From positions 828,001 to 892,000 of the forward strand of contig JAXDDX010000149.1 in the NCBI GenBank assembly GCA_034670405.1: a DNA stretch of 64,000 bases, written 5' to 3'. The notes below the pieces were generated by a model. It was not told where the DNA came from and ran no database searches. It saw nothing but the letters and a program-made list of their open reading frames with translations. Shown here piece by piece: positions 10,431 through 21,867 of the stretch. Every line of letters begins with the position of its first letter. The stretch's first letter is position 1. A program made the translations under genes and the position numbers. This stretch comes from Hoplostethus atlanticus. Its lineage: Eukaryota; Chordata; Actinopteri; Trachichthyiformes; Trachichthyidae.

Positions 10431-11598
10431 CTGTACATGAAGGGGGCCACGGTGGCAGTATTGGGGTGGTTGTGCTGCTGCTGCTGAGGGAGCTGCACTA
10501 CTCCGTTCCCTCCTAGCGCTCCTCCCCCTCCTCCTCCCATGATCCCGCTGGACCCGGACAGGGCGGAGGTGCTGGTGGAGGAGGTCATGCTGGCCCGTTT
10601 GCCCTCCAGGCCCCCCAGGGAGCGCTGCATGTAGAAGCTCCCGCCCTGCCCGCCTTTGGTGAGCTTGGCCTTCTCTCCCTCTCCCCCCCGCAGGTTGCCA
10701 CTGGTGTTCAGGTTGGTCTGGGACTGGGTCTGGGACTGGGACTGGGTCTGGGTCTGGGACTGGGTCTGGGTCTGGGTCTGGGGTTTGGCCGTTGCAGTGG
10801 AGGGAGCTTTGAGTCCTGGCTTGGGGATGCCGCTGGAGGCCGGGGTGGCAGCACCGTCTTTCTTCCCCGACGAGGGCTTCCCTCCCTTGGGGATGAGGCT
10901 GGCGATCTTGGAGGTCTTCTTGGCGGAGTCGGCCGGGGGCTCGCGCTCCTCTTTGGGAGGGGAGCTGGCCTTGGAGGCTTTGCCAGACCTGCTCCGGTCC
11001 TCCTTGTCTTTGTGCTGGGCCAGGGGCTTGTTGCTGTTGGCCTTGGAAGAGGAGGAGGAGGGCGAGGAGGAAGAGGAGGTCTTGCCCGGCGCAGCGGCAG
11101 GCGGCGCGGCGGTTTTGGTGGACGTTTGTTTGGCCGTGGCGCTGCTACTGCCGCTGCTGCACGCCGACCCCGTGGGGGTCAGCCCGTCCTCGCCGTACTC
11201 CGACAGGTCGTCCTCCTCCTGCAGAGCCATCTCCGCCACCGACGGCGAGGTGCGCGAGGCCGAGCGGGGGTTGATCAGACGGAACTTCTCCAGCATGGAT
11301 CTCTGGGGCGGCGCTCCGACCCCGGCGGCCGACCCCGCTTTGGACCCTTCGCTCCCGGGCGGTCGGAGGCGCTCGGAGGCCTGGGGTGGAGGGGTGGGCG
11401 AGGGCGAGCGCGTGGGGCTGGCCAGCATGGACGAGGTGGCGCTGTGCTTGAGGTTCATGGACTTGCTGCGCCAGGACTTGCCGGCGGTAGGCGAGGGGAT
11501 GGCAGAGGCCAGCTGCTGCCCACTGAGGCTGGTGGGAACCGTCCCACCTACACCACTTCCGTTCATCCCGCCGGGCATGGGGATGCCCCTCACCGAGT
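10431..11598 (-). CDS. nav1: neuron navigator large central exon (Ser/Pro/Lys-rich)
   Basis: This 1168-bp exon (388 full codons) starts after TCTAG at 11599 behind a long pyrimidine tract and ends at donor GTGAGA at 10430. It enters in phase 1 and leaves in phase 2. Recognisable navigator blocks in order: ASAIPSPTAGKSWRSKSMN, LKHSATSSML, SMLEKFRLINPR, KKTSKIASLIPKGGK, SSGIPKPG and VQLPQQQQHNHPNTATVAPF. These match human NAV3 closely and NAV2 less well. The region is intrinsically disordered and basic, and such NAV regions are known to contact microtubules and cytoskeletal partners. Codons near 10715-10785 encode a Gln-Thr/Gln-Ser tandem repeat. A TG repeat begins about ten bases into the downstream intron. 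The Met near 11665 in the same frame is intronic. Confidence 0.95.
10713..10788 (-). repeat. nav1: coding tandem repeat of (CAG ACC)/(CAG TCC) type
   Basis: Within the large exon, 6-bp and 12-bp units encode alternating Gln-Thr and Gln-Ser pairs. Length variation between individuals is likely and would stay in frame. Confidence 0.9.
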
Positions 11599-12717
11599 CT
11601 AGACCAGGGGGGGAGAGAGGGGGAGAGAGAGAGGGGGAGAGAGAGGGAGGATGGTCAGGAAACACATTTGAGCCCTTTAAACTTTAACTGGTTGAATCAT
11701 TTTGGAACAAAACTCTTTAGATTTCTATTCTACTGATTCTGAGGTTTTTTCCAGGCGAGCCAAAAGTTTGGAGCGAGCCAGACAGATGGAATCATGGGAA
11801 ACTTTCATAGTCATCAGGAGTTATTTGACAAGTCACAGCTCCGTGCTACCTGCCTCTACGGCGCCTACACCTGCAGCTCAATCGGAAAGTCGAGTAGAAA
11901 TGTGAAACTTTCAGAGGATGTGAGCGTTGCCACGGAGCGTATTCCCAACCGGCAGACTACCGGCAGCAGGTTGGGTCAAAAGGAAAGACTCCTCCGCTCG
12001 TCATCACACCGGTGTTGCACCCGAGTGTGTTACACCTTCATGTTCAGACTTCCGCCCCCTGATCTACACTTCTGTGGAGGCTGTCGAGGCGCGTTAGGAG
12101 GGGATTGTTACGAGGCCACCGCGTTGGAGCGGTGACAGCAGAGGGAGTGACTGACGGCGGTGACGGTGGATAATGTAATAATTGGTCAAAATAGAAGAAA
12201 ACATGTTAAAGTTTAATAAATAAATAATAAATAAATTGTTTAATAAATTGCCAGAAAATATTATTTTTTTTACTTATAAGCATGAAATTAATGAAATTAT
12301 TTTATTACAAGTGTAACTTTTATTTTGAAATTATTACAATATCAGATGTTATTAAATTGGCAATTTATTACATTTACAGTTTTCAATACATTTTCAACCC
12401 ATTTGTAGGGACATTTTATGACATTTTGTCCATTTACTACATTATCAGTTGCTGCAGGCCTGTTGGGTCATGATGGGTTACGAGAAGCTGCAAAAAGCCG
12501 ATTTCTTGTATACAAGTCAAACTAGCACATCTGTGAATATACACTATATAGACTGGACTCCAACAGAGGACCCGTTTGAAAACTCACAACAACTTTTTAA
12601 AGAAAAAGAGAGAAAGAGAGAAATTCAGACCGTCAACTCAAAGCTAAATGCACGCCTTCCACTTCTTCAGCAAGCTGGCGCAAAGCCAAAATGGAAGCGA
12701 TGATGAAACGATAAGCC

Positions 12718-12719
<2 letters not shown>

Positions 12720-12768
<49 letters not shown>

Positions 12769-12889
12769 TGCACACTCATTCATCAAGCGTGTAAGACAAA
12801 TGTTTTGGCGTCAGCCGCTGAGCGTTGACCTTCTCACAGACCCACTTTTCCTGTCTGATAGATACTTCAGCATTTCTGCTAACAGATGA

Positions 12890-12934
<45 letters not shown>
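12720..12934. repeat. two long (CA)n microsatellites
   Basis: CA runs occupy about 12720-12766 and 12893-12934. Confidence 0.97.
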
Positions 12935-12938
<4 letters not shown>

Positions 12939-13140
12939 CACGCTCCACTAACCGACGGCTCCGTCCACCATGCGCTGCAGACGGAAATGCATGTGCACGT
13001 GCATCCGAGAGGCCGACGGTGACAGCAGGGAGTTATGTGCCATTAGACTAAGTGTCTGGCTGGCTGTCAGGGTTCAGCTGGCTGAGAGTCACCAGCTTAG
13101 CATCCCGACAACATCCTCTACAACCTCCAGCCACGCCTGG

Positions 13141-13555
13141 AGACACGTCGGCACCAGTCCAGCAGAGACCGACACGTCGGCACGAGTCCAGCAGAGACCG
13201 ACACGTCGGCACGAGTCCAGCAGAGACCGACACGTCGACACGAGTCCAGCAGAGACCGACACGTCGACACGAGTCCAGCAGAGACCGACACGTCAACACG
13301 AGTCCAGCAGAGACCGACACGTCGACACGAGTCCAGCAGAGACCGACACGTCGGCAGAGACCGACACGTCGTCACGAGTCCAGCAGAGACCGACACGTCG
13401 ACACGAGTCCAGCAGAGACCGACACGTCGACACGAGTCCAGCAGAGACCGACACGTCGGCAGAGACCGACACGTCGTCACGAGTCCAGCAGAGACCGACA
13501 CGTCGACACGAGTCCAGCAGAGACCGACACGTCGACACGAGTCCAGCAGAGACCA
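13141..13555 (+). repeat. 29-bp minisatellite
   Basis: The unit combines CACGTCGACACGAGTCCAGC with AGAGACCGA. About 14 units are present, two of them shortened so that CAGAGACCGACACGTC follows directly. Because 29 is not a multiple of three, every reading frame cycles through all three phases, which produces long but meaningless open frames on both strands. Confidence 0.95.
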
Positions 13556-13721
13556 GAGAAACGTCCAGTCCGTCATTGATCTCACGACAGACTGAAACAA
13601 CCAATCAGAAGAGACAGGCCGTCGTGTCTCTCGGCGGGTCAAGAACTTCATTTACTGCTCAAATTCATACAACTGTCTTTTTTATTGGATCAAATATTAC
13701 AGGTATAGACAACAGATAGTA

Positions 13722-13730
13722 CTACTACTG

Positions 13731-13762
<32 letters not shown>

Positions 13763-13975
13763 CACTAACAACTAACTGGCAACTCTATCACCGTCATATC
13801 TTGTGATATTTTAGTGTAATGATATTTTAGGCTAATAATACTGAATTTAGACTATTTTATGACCTGTCTTTTATTGCAGAGCGGACACTCAACACTCAAC
13901 ACTCAACACTCAACGCTCAACGCTCAACGCTCAACGCTCAACACTCAACACTCAACACTCAACACTCAACGCTCC
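13722..13975. repeat. (CTA)n and heptamer (CACTCAA)n repeats
   Basis: A CTA/ACT trinucleotide run lies at about 13722-13761. About 12 copies of the heptamer CACTCAA, with a block of CGCTCAA variants in the middle, occupy about 13886-13975. Confidence 0.93.
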
Positions 13976-14108
13976 CCAGACAGTCTCTGAGACGTCCTCA
14001 CTGTATTTCATTGTTTTTCCATGAACTACTTTTACACCAACAGTGTGTTTAGTGTGACCTTGGTGAGTAATCCACCAAGTCAAACTTACTTTGATTCTAA
14101 GCTTCTGA

Positions 14109-14112
<4 letters not shown>

Positions 14113-14156
<44 letters not shown>

Positions 14157-14403
14157 GTAGAACAAGTAGAACCTCCTTCTGGATTCTATTTCTGTGTAGT
14201 TAAAAGGAGAGCGGCCGGTCTCCCAGTCTCCCCTCGGTGTTTCTCCTGACGGAGACAGACTGGAGGAGGTTCTGGTAGGATCTGATCCCAGACCAGCGGA
14301 GGTCAGCAGACACCATCACTCTCCACCGGCTGTAAAGAAAAGCTGCACTCGTTCTGTATTCCTTTATCTGTGTGTCTGGGCAACCAGCGGATACCAGTGG
14401 GAG

Positions 14404-14442
<39 letters not shown>

Positions 14443-14522
14443 ACCCTCATCTTTAGAGATAGTGCAGTGGCCCCCCAAGGCTGTTTATGAATGTGAATGA
14501 GAGGTTACAGGGGTTTGCAGAA

Positions 14523-14562
<40 letters not shown>
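14113..14562. repeat. three (TG)n microsatellites
   Basis: TG runs lie at about 14113-14154, 14407-14440 and 14527-14562. The last two are each followed by a similar ATCTTTAGAGATA motif, which suggests a small local duplication. Confidence 0.93.
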
Positions 14563-14564
<2 letters not shown>

Positions 14565-14763
14565 AGTGAATTCACCCCATCTTTAGAGATAACACAGCCC
14601 CCGCAACACCCCCCCCACCACCCTGAGGTTGTATCGCAGCGCCACCACACTCTTTACCGCACAGTGACTCGCCGTTGCCAAGGCAACAGACTCTTCTTTC
14701 TGTTTTGCCTCAACGGCCAAGAAATGAAATGTCACTTCTCCTGGGCGGTGGCGGACCCTCTGC

Positions 14764-14765
<2 letters not shown>

Positions 14766-14798
<33 letters not shown>

Positions 14799-14861
14799 AC
14801 AATGTTTGCAGCATGCAACTACAAGCAAGATGACAGTCCAAACTACACATTTTTGCATGAC

Positions 14862-14930
<69 letters not shown>
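14766..14930. repeat. two (CA)n microsatellites
   Basis: CA runs at about 14766-14797 and 14864-14930, the second with a single TCA interruption. Confidence 0.96.
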
Positions 14931-14934
<4 letters not shown>

Positions 14935-15709
14935 GCTTGTTCTCATATGAAATTGGTAGTTGTAGTTCTGGAAAGTACTGCAGCGTAACTCCGTATGATA
15001 TTCTACGAATCGAGTAAAACAGGAGGCGGAGCTAACGTGACCGAAACAGGAAGTAGTTTGACATCTGAAAGTGCTGCTGTAGTATCTGGACTTCACTCTG
15101 CTATCTGCTTTTGCCCAGAAGGTTCTGGCGGCATCGCTGACATTTTCCTACAATTGATTTTTTTTTAACTTCAGTTCAAAATATGGCTTCCTCTCCCGGC
15201 AGCGAGGCCCGAGCGCCCGGCGCCTCATCTGTCTGTCTCCTGGCTCAACAACAGGTTCTGCTGCACCATGAGGAGCTATGGAGAACACATGAGTCCAGTC
15301 CTGCAGATCTGGGAGGAATGGAAAGGGACCTCAGGTGACGACGCATTTCCACCATGACGCATCACTACACGTCTGTGCGGTACCGGCTGACCTCCGGCTG
15401 ACCTCCGGCTGACCTCCAGCTGAGGACGCCATTTGTCAGTTTTTCATTCATTTCCTGTCCCTCTTTCCCGTGTCACATTTTATCACTCTCGCTCTCATTC
15501 TGCCTTCCCTCGCTGTCGTTCGTCCCGGAGGAGAGAGAGAGAGAGAGAGAGATGGAGGGCTTTCACTGCTCTGTCTGATACACCTTTACTCTATCACTCA
15601 TTTCACCTCCATCACCTCCTGCTCCTCCTCCTCCTCCTGCTCCTCCTGCTCCTCCTCTCTCAGCTTTATAGACTCAATTCTGCAGTGTGTTTTTCTTCGT
15701 ATGAACTAT

Positions 15710-15805
15710 AGGAAAGGTCTTAGTCATCATCAATACTCTGAATGAGCCAATAGGAAAGGTTTGAGTCATCATCAATACTCTGAATGAGCCAATAGGAAAG
15801 GTTCC
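15710..15805 (+). repeat. twofold 48-bp tandem duplication
   Basis: The block AGGAAAGGTCTTAGTCATCA followed by TCAATACTCTGAATGAGCCA is repeated immediately with one or two substitutions, and a third partial unit begins after it. Confidence 0.93.
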
Positions 15806-16169
15806 AGTAGTTACTAACACTATGAGCTGATATATTGACCCCCATGCTCTCCACTAGAGAAACAGGCTGAAACTGTGAGGTGATCATGTCTGAGTCAGAT
15901 CAATTCAAAACAGCCAATCAGCTGATGACCCAGCTGCCTGGCTCCGCCCCTGCAGCCCTTCCTCTTCCTCTCTCCACCTCATGGTGCCATTATAACTCAC
16001 TTTGGATAAATATCTGGGAATGATTCAGCAAATCGGTGAACACTGAGCTCCTCCACAGCCTCACCTCCTCTGGCTGGATCAGTGGCGCCACCAAGTGGTC
16101 GGAGCAGAGAATGCAGCAAAGCTTCCTACTCTAGGAACGCCTCAATATTAGAGGAGTAGATGCTGGTCT

Positions 16170-16310
16170 TCTTTTTTTTTTTTTAAATATGCTTTTTATT
16201 GTTTACAACAACTAAAACCATAACAAATAAAATAATATGTACATATAATGATAGATAATAAGATATTGAAAATCAAGAAAAGAAAAAAGAAGAAAAGAAA
16301 ATAATTGTAC
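16170..16310 (-). mobile_element. possible retroelement 3' tail
   Basis: A run of T followed by AT-rich sequence with CTTTTTATTGTTTACAACAA resembles the reverse complement of a LINE-type or SINE poly(A) end. There is no coding remnant to classify it, so this stays tentative. Confidence 0.35.
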
Positions 16311-16414
16311 ACAACAGGATCCCAGCATCTACTTATAGCCCCATAATCCCGCCCCCATATGAATTCACACGCAGGATAGATGTCATAGTCTGGTACCTAG
16401 TTTTGGTACCTATA

Positions 16415-16525
16415 GACTGACTGTCCTGTAATGGAGAGGTCACAGGTTTGAGCCCTGCAACATCCGTGCATCTTCCTTAAGAGTGTTTGAGCGAGACACT
16501 GAAGCCCTAGCAGCCCAGCTGAACG
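16415..16525 (+). mobile_element. tRNA-derived SINE fragment
   Basis: Contains a B-box-like CACAGGTTTGAGCCCTG at about 16441-16457, followed downstream by TTGAGCGAGACACTGAA, a degraded form of the TTGAGCAAGACACTTAA motif widespread in fish SINEs. Confidence 0.65.
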
Positions 16526-16574
16526 TCTAAATGGGGTTTCACCGAGTACCATGAAGCGATAGAAGCGGTCTCAC

Positions 16575-16717
16575 CTCTGTCGTTGCCGCTGGCATACTGG
16601 AGAGGCTTGCTCTTGTCGATGCTGTTGAAGCTCTGGCTGCGACGGTTGAGGTTGGACGAGCCCGGGCTCCTGGAGGCCCCGCTGCCTGCAGCAGGTACCC
16701 TGGAGGGCCCCGGTAAT
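16575..16717 (-). CDS. nav1: neuron navigator exon (LNRRSQSFNSID block)
   Basis: A 143-bp exon with acceptor CCCTACAG ending at 16718 and donor GTGAGA from 16574. It enters in phase 2 and leaves in phase 1. The translation reads LPGPSRVPAAGSG, then SSNLNRRSQSFNSIDKSK, then a tail with YASGNDR. Human NAV3 has the same order: RLPGPSRVPAAGSS, SNLNRRSQSFNSIDKNK and YANGNEKD. NAV2 keeps only NNRRSQSFNNYDKSK. It is a basic Ser/Arg segment between the CH domain and the central disordered region. Both other frames are also open but match nothing. Confidence 0.94.
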
Positions 16718-17108
16718 CTGTAGGGGAGGAGAGAGACACAGGTGGCTTGAGACGCACTGGGATGAGACGCTAAGGCTTGAGTCCTGCAAACAGAGCTGCT
16801 TCAGTTAAACCTCAGTGGGCGGAGCCAGAGAGGCAAGTTAGCGAACTGGCAAACGTGAAAAGAGCAAAGAAGGAACTCTGGTGAAAATACAAAAAAAATG
16901 GCCATGAGTCATCCATTCATGACCGTGGAGTTCATGATCATGGGTGAGATAGAGAGCGGGAGAGAAAGTGTGTCGTTGTGAGTGAAGAAGGAAGAAAGAC
17001 CTTGAACGCACCGCGAATGTAAAGACCCTCAAGGGGAAAAAAGTCAATGGAAGTAAAAAGTGAATAGTTGAAGTGTATGAAGGTAGTAGGACACATACCT
17101 TCGCTTAT

Positions 17109-17727
17109 ACACACACACACACACACACACACACAGGACGCTAACAGCATTATCTCACTAGACACCACGCTCCCAAAGCTTCACTCCTCTCAGGCTGCGC
17201 TTACTTTTCATTTCAATGTGATTTTTCAGATCTGATTCTAAGATCGGCTTACATCACGTCACATCGCAGTGTGTCAACCCTTGGCTTCAACATGCACCTC
17301 TGTGCCCACAGGAGGAATACGTGAATGACAAGACTGCAGGGAAGTAAACAGAAGGAAAAGGAATGGCTGGTGAGGTGGGAGTCCTCTGAGCGCTTGGAGA
17401 GAGAAGCGAAGGCTCGGGCGACGTGGTGAAAACTGTCTCGCTGTCCTCTGGGAAGATAATCGATTCGCTACGCTGAATACGTCACTGGTGTCTGCGTCGC
17501 AGATGGAGCCGAGATGTCGGGGGAAGAGGGTGGGGTCACAAACCCCGCGGTGGAAAAAACATTTAGTCTTTTATGCATGTAGTTATTATCAATAAACAAA
17601 GAGATGGACGGAGCGGCAGACGGGACGAAGTTCAGGTTCAAGTCTGGATCCTGAAGGTCGGCCTGCCTGACTCAGTCCTTCATCTGGGAATGAAGTGTCT
17701 CCGGCTTTTCCTTCCTCACTGTCAAAC

Positions 17728-17770
<43 letters not shown>
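17109..17770. repeat. (CA)n and (TG)n microsatellites
   Basis: A CA run at about 17109-17134 and a TG run at about 17731-17770. Confidence 0.95.
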
Positions 17771-17772
<2 letters not shown>

Positions 17773-18660
17773 AGCCAGGCAATCCGTCTTCAATAGTAAA
17801 AGTATTGGGATAGGGAGCAACACTTTTATTTCCCTGCAGTTTAAACTGGAGGTCGATGCAAAAGCAGAACTCGTCTCTGGATGTGGAATCCATTTGATCC
17901 TCAGCGGAGATCACGGTCATTATCGTCGGCGTGGCGGTCAGATCCACCGCAAACCAGCCCTTCTCAAGACGCTGGAGGCGGAGCCGAACGGGCGATTCGT
18001 CTCCAATTTGACTTGATTTGATTTGGGGGGAAATAGAAAAACACACGACAGACAAACGCTGAAAAACAAACTCATGTTCATGTGTATTGGACCGCAGAGG
18101 GAAAAAAGCGCGACAAAGTGTTGCATTGTGGTCCTGGCTGGAAGGCGAAGCGACTATAAAGTGAAAGTGAGTACACGGCGCTTCTCACTTCGTTCCAAAG
18201 TGATGTTCTCATCTCTTTAGTCGGACAGGGTTTTTCATTTGCAGCTCCGCAAATTGATACCAGAGCAGCAAAACGGGCGTCAAGCTGCAGAGTTAGGGGC
18301 CTACCGACACGGCAAGCAGGGCAGAAACCACGTAGGTGACACTGGACCGGGGGTAAACCGAGGCCTCGATGAGTCAGCGGATTCATCCAGGCGTCGGTGC
18401 ACATTGCAGTTCCTCGTCACCGGCGCTACCGAATCAGTGTTCTGCGTTCATCTCAGCCTGTGCGGTGCCGTTCCCCTGATCCGACTGGACCTCTGCAGAC
18501 GTTTGACTGTTTAGCTATGCTGATCCAGGCCTGAGAGAAGGGACTCGGTGCTCCGCCTGACTGATTGCACTGAGCCGGAGCCAGAGGTGGCCTCTAGCCC
18601 AGAGCTGGGCTTGGCAGTCACCGGGCTGAAACAGATGGACTAGCACAGTAGCTACCCAAA

Positions 18661-18665
<5 letters not shown>

Positions 18666-18719
<54 letters not shown>

Positions 18720-18720
18720 G
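18666..18720. repeat. (GA)n microsatellite
   Basis: About 27 GA units with a single GG interruption are visible. Confidence 0.96.
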
Positions 18721-19677
18721 GCTGCTCTGTAATGAAACATCTCACAACAACACAGAGGAGAAAAGAAGTAAATCACCTTAAAACTCAACCGATCCACACA
18801 AACAACAACTACCGAGCCAGCGGCCTTCACCGCTACAATCAGGGAAGGAGGGAGAGGAGGGAGAAACGAGAGAACGAAAAAGAGAGAGGGCGAGAGAGAA
18901 AGACAGATAGGGGAAAAAGAGAGAATGAGGGAGAGATCGAGGCAATTCAGACGGAGATCAGAGGTTGGAAAGAGAGATGTGACTTCTGACCAATGAAACG
19001 TCAGGACAGACTTGAGGAAGTGTGTCTGATGAGGAGAGCTGCAGCCTGTTACTGGTTATTTAGAAGAGAGGGGGCGGGGCCAACACGTCAAGCAGCCTGT
19101 CAGTCAGAGGAGATGGACGCACTATAGATGACCGGTAAATATGAAGACACCTGAAGAAGCAGAGGAGTGATGGAGGTTCAGCATTCAGGACACAGTGTGA
19201 ACAAGAGTCATCATTTGGTCAGCTAGGGACCTCTTCACAACATTTGGGATGAGAGAAATAAGGGGAAGCAGGTCAAAGGTCAAAGGAGACATGAGGCAGC
19301 AGGCTGACTAGATACGATCCAAACCACCAAGCTGCTGCAACACGTAGTGAACCTCCTCAACACTACCCATCCTGCCTGGAGAGCACTGCCATCGTTTTCT
19401 AACAGTAGGCGTCACTTCTGAAACATGTTGGAACCTCTTGGTGTCTACTTCACTAGGGAAGAGGATGAAGAGGATGAAGAGAGACAGTCGACTGGAAGAC
19501 TGAGAGCTGAGCCACAGTGTGTCTGAACAGATGGCTTAGACCATTACCTGTGTGTGTGTGTGTGTGAGTGTGTGTGTGTGTGTTATTTGTGCTTATTCTT
19601 GCTTCGTCAAGAAGGAGGAGAAGTTCTGCTCATGCACTTTTGCATGTGTGTGTTTTTAAGTTTCTTGCTTCCAGACG

Positions 19678-19860
19678 TGCATGAGCCTGAAACAAGGCTT
19701 CACTGGAGCAGTTGGGGGTTCAGTGCCTTGCTCAAGGGCCCCTCAACAGGAGGTGTTGAGGGGGGGGAGGGGCGTGTTTGTCATTCACTTGCCCCGCCCC
19801 AGATTATCCCCGCCAGTCCAACCGGCAACCGTACGCTCACAATCCTGCTTGGTGCATGCC
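19678..19860 (+). mobile_element. degraded SINE-like repeat
   Basis: Contains CAGTGCCTTGCTCAAGGGCC, a motif recurring in altered form at 30815 and 36390 in this window and common in fish SINE-like repeats, followed by a degenerate B-box region near 19815-19860. Confidence 0.5.
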
Positions 19861-20772
19861 TGTGTGTGTGTGAGTGGATCAGAGCAGGACGGTCCGGTGC
19901 GCCTGGCGGTCCTTCAAGGTGACGGCCTTTGAAAAGCCCTTTGGATCGACGGCGAGATACCGCAGGCTGGCAGGCGGCCGACAAGCTGTCCAACATCGCC
20001 CCCTGCTGCAGAGAAGATGAACTTAAATGGCTGCTGAAAGGCGGAGTGGAGACCTGCAGGGTGGAGGATAACCTGACCCCCCCTCGACCCCTGAACGTTA
20101 CGTCACACAAACCGAACTGTTCAGGGCCTGCATAGGAGACATTTAACATCACACACACACACACACACTGCACGCTCATGCACGTGCGCGATTGTCTAAA
20201 AACGCCGTCGTAGCCGGTGCAGCTGAGAGGCCGGCTCCATTACCGCAGGCTAACGGGAGGCAGGTGACTGACAGGACGCCTCGTCAGGAGCAGTCCGACT
20301 CCATCACCTTCAGCCGGCACAAATCAATCGTTTTCTCGTTTCAGAATCGCTAGTGGTGTGTTGTGTTGTGTTGCTGTGGGGAGACGAGACGAGAGGAGAC
20401 CGTCATAGTGATTCAATATAACTCGTCAAACGTCGAGGAAGTGAAATCAGAGCTAATCAGACTCAGGAAGTACAATCAGATGGCAGGAGGAACGCTGAGA
20501 CTGTCAGCGCTCCCTGACTCTAACATGGGTTGTTGGGGTGTGTGTGTGTGTGTGTGTGAACTAAAGTGCTATTTCGGCAAATTAGCAGCAGTGCGGTTTG
20601 TCGCGGTGACGTGACGGGCAGACCCCCCCCCCCCCCCGTCGGGGTGGAGCTGCTGCCTGCAGCATTTTTGCCATCGCTCGGCGGCGGCTGGAGAGGAGTG
20701 ACTCGCCACCGCGCTGGTTCCCACCGTCTCTGAGGTGGAACACATGCTGCAAGAGGCTGACAACTGGACTCT

Positions 20773-20822
<50 letters not shown>

Positions 20823-21134
20823 CTTGTATGCGAGTGTGGATGTTTGAGTGTGTTTGTACATGCTGGTATGAGGGTGTGTGTGAGTGCATACGCTTGAATG
20901 TGTGTGTGTACATACTTTTATGTGTGTATATGCCCATATGTTGTGTGCATGCTTGTATGTGTATGTATGAGTGTGTGTGTGTATACATGCTAGTATGAGA
21001 GTGTGTGTGTGTACATGCCTGCATCTGTAGGTATGTACCTGTCTGTGTGTGTACATGGACATATGTGTATGTATGGGTATGTGAGTCCATATGAGTCCGT
21101 GTGTGTGTGTGTGTGTCTGCTTGCCCCCCCAACC

Positions 21135-21189
<55 letters not shown>

Positions 21190-21190
21190 A
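20773..21190. repeat. (TG)n - interrupted TG sequence - (CA)n block
   Basis: A TG run (20773-20817) is followed by about 320 bp of alternating purine-pyrimidine sequence such as TGTGTATATGCCCATATG, and then a CA run (21137-21187). The two ends are reverse complements of each other. Confidence 0.9.
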
Positions 21191-21529
21191 GCCCCGAGTT
21201 TCCCCACACATGACACCTTAGAGCGGCTGACGCCTGTGGTCCGTCGACCGCTACCACCAGCCTGGAGCTTGGCAACACAAAGAGTGTCATTATAACGTCT
21301 GTTAGCGTGTTTAGCAGCAGCGTCTCGACCAGGAAGCGTAAAAAAGCGTCCGATTCCCAGAAGGCTTCAACACGTCAGACAACACGTCAGACAACACGCC
21401 TCAACACGCCTCAACACACAGGAGCACTCGACCGTGGACCGAGGACTTCCGTTAGCGCCAGGAAACCAGGTTTTATGAAAAACTCTGCGGTAGTCCTCAA
21501 GCTCTCTGGTGCTCAGCCTCGTCGCTCCT

Positions 21530-21655
21530 CCCACCTGTCAATCAAACAGTGTGTCCAGTACTGCGACGCGTTTCTCCTTGGATTGTCTGTTCCAGAAACG
21601 CATCACTTCCTGTCCCGGATTTCTCCCCAGAAAGTCCTTCCTGACACCGGGTGAT
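21530..21655 (-). mobile_element. dispersed element, copy D (no minisatellite)
   Basis: Shares CTGTCAATCAAACAGTGTGT and CCAGTACTG with the elements at 33239 and 51491, then AAACGCATCACTTCCTGTC as in the left part of copy A. The 15-bp array is absent here. Confidence 0.75.
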
Positions 21656-21798
21656 GGAAAAGTGTCCGAACTGACTCGAGGTTGAGCACTGTTGTATAGT
21701 GTATATAGCGAGTAGCAAAACGGACATTTATTTTGAAAATGTTAGCCAGACGACATCCAGGTGGATTTAAAGAGCGGAGAGATACATGCAGTATTTAC

Positions 21799-21867
21799 CT
21801 TGTGTTCTTCTTCTGCGGTGTCCCTATTCCGCTGTGGCCCGGAGGACTTGCATATCGCGCCGTGAGA
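21799..21867 (-). CDS. nav1: neuron navigator small exon (ARYAS...GIGTPQKK)
   Basis: A 69-bp exon with acceptor TCTCCACAG ending at 21868 and donor GTAAAT from 21798. It enters and leaves in phase 2, so skipping it keeps the frame. The translation LTARYASPPGHSGIGTPQKK matches the human NAV3 segment LAARYATQSNHSGIATSQKK; human NAV2 as I recall it lacks this exon. With the flanking exons it gives MQSSLTARYAS and KNTRLPGPS across the junctions, as in NAV3. A symmetric short exon is a likely target of alternative splicing. Confidence 0.93.

Larger units (their letters stand above)
11599..16574 (-). other. nav1: intron, minisatellite- and CA-rich
   Basis: Contents: AT-rich sequence (12180-12400), (CA)n at 12720-12766 and 12893-12934, a 29-bp minisatellite (13141-13555), (CTA)n at about 13722-13761, a heptamer repeat (13886-13975), (TG)n at 14113-14154, 14407-14440 and 14527-14562, (CA)n at 14766-14797 and 14864-14930, a twofold 48-bp duplication (about 15710-15805), a T-run followed by AT-rich sequence resembling a retroelement tail (16170-16310), and a tRNA-derived SINE fragment (16415-16525). 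No other exon was recognised. Confidence 0.75.
16718..21798 (-). other. nav1: intron
   Basis: Holds (CA)n at 17109-17134, (TG)n at 17731-17770, (GA)n at 18666-18720 and a GA-rich stretch to about 18970, a degraded SINE with CAGTGCCTTGCTCAAGGGCC (19678-19860), short TG/CA runs at 19550-19582, 20150-20166 and 20538-20557, the TG...CA region (20773-21190), and a fragment of the dispersed element without its minisatellite (21530-21655). The stretch 17180-17700 is unique sequence with nothing recognised. Confidence 0.75.

Noticed and set aside
10656..11687. Long plus-strand frames opposite the large navigator exon
   Set aside because: They are the antisense shadow of a GC-rich exon whose minus-strand translation matches navigator proteins over many blocks.
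13048..13719. Overlapping frames of 175-249 codons on both strands
   Set aside because: Produced by the 29-bp minisatellite, which rotates through all phases.
20520..21290. Frames of 215-256 codons rich in His and Thr
   Set aside because: They are translations of CA/TG repeats.
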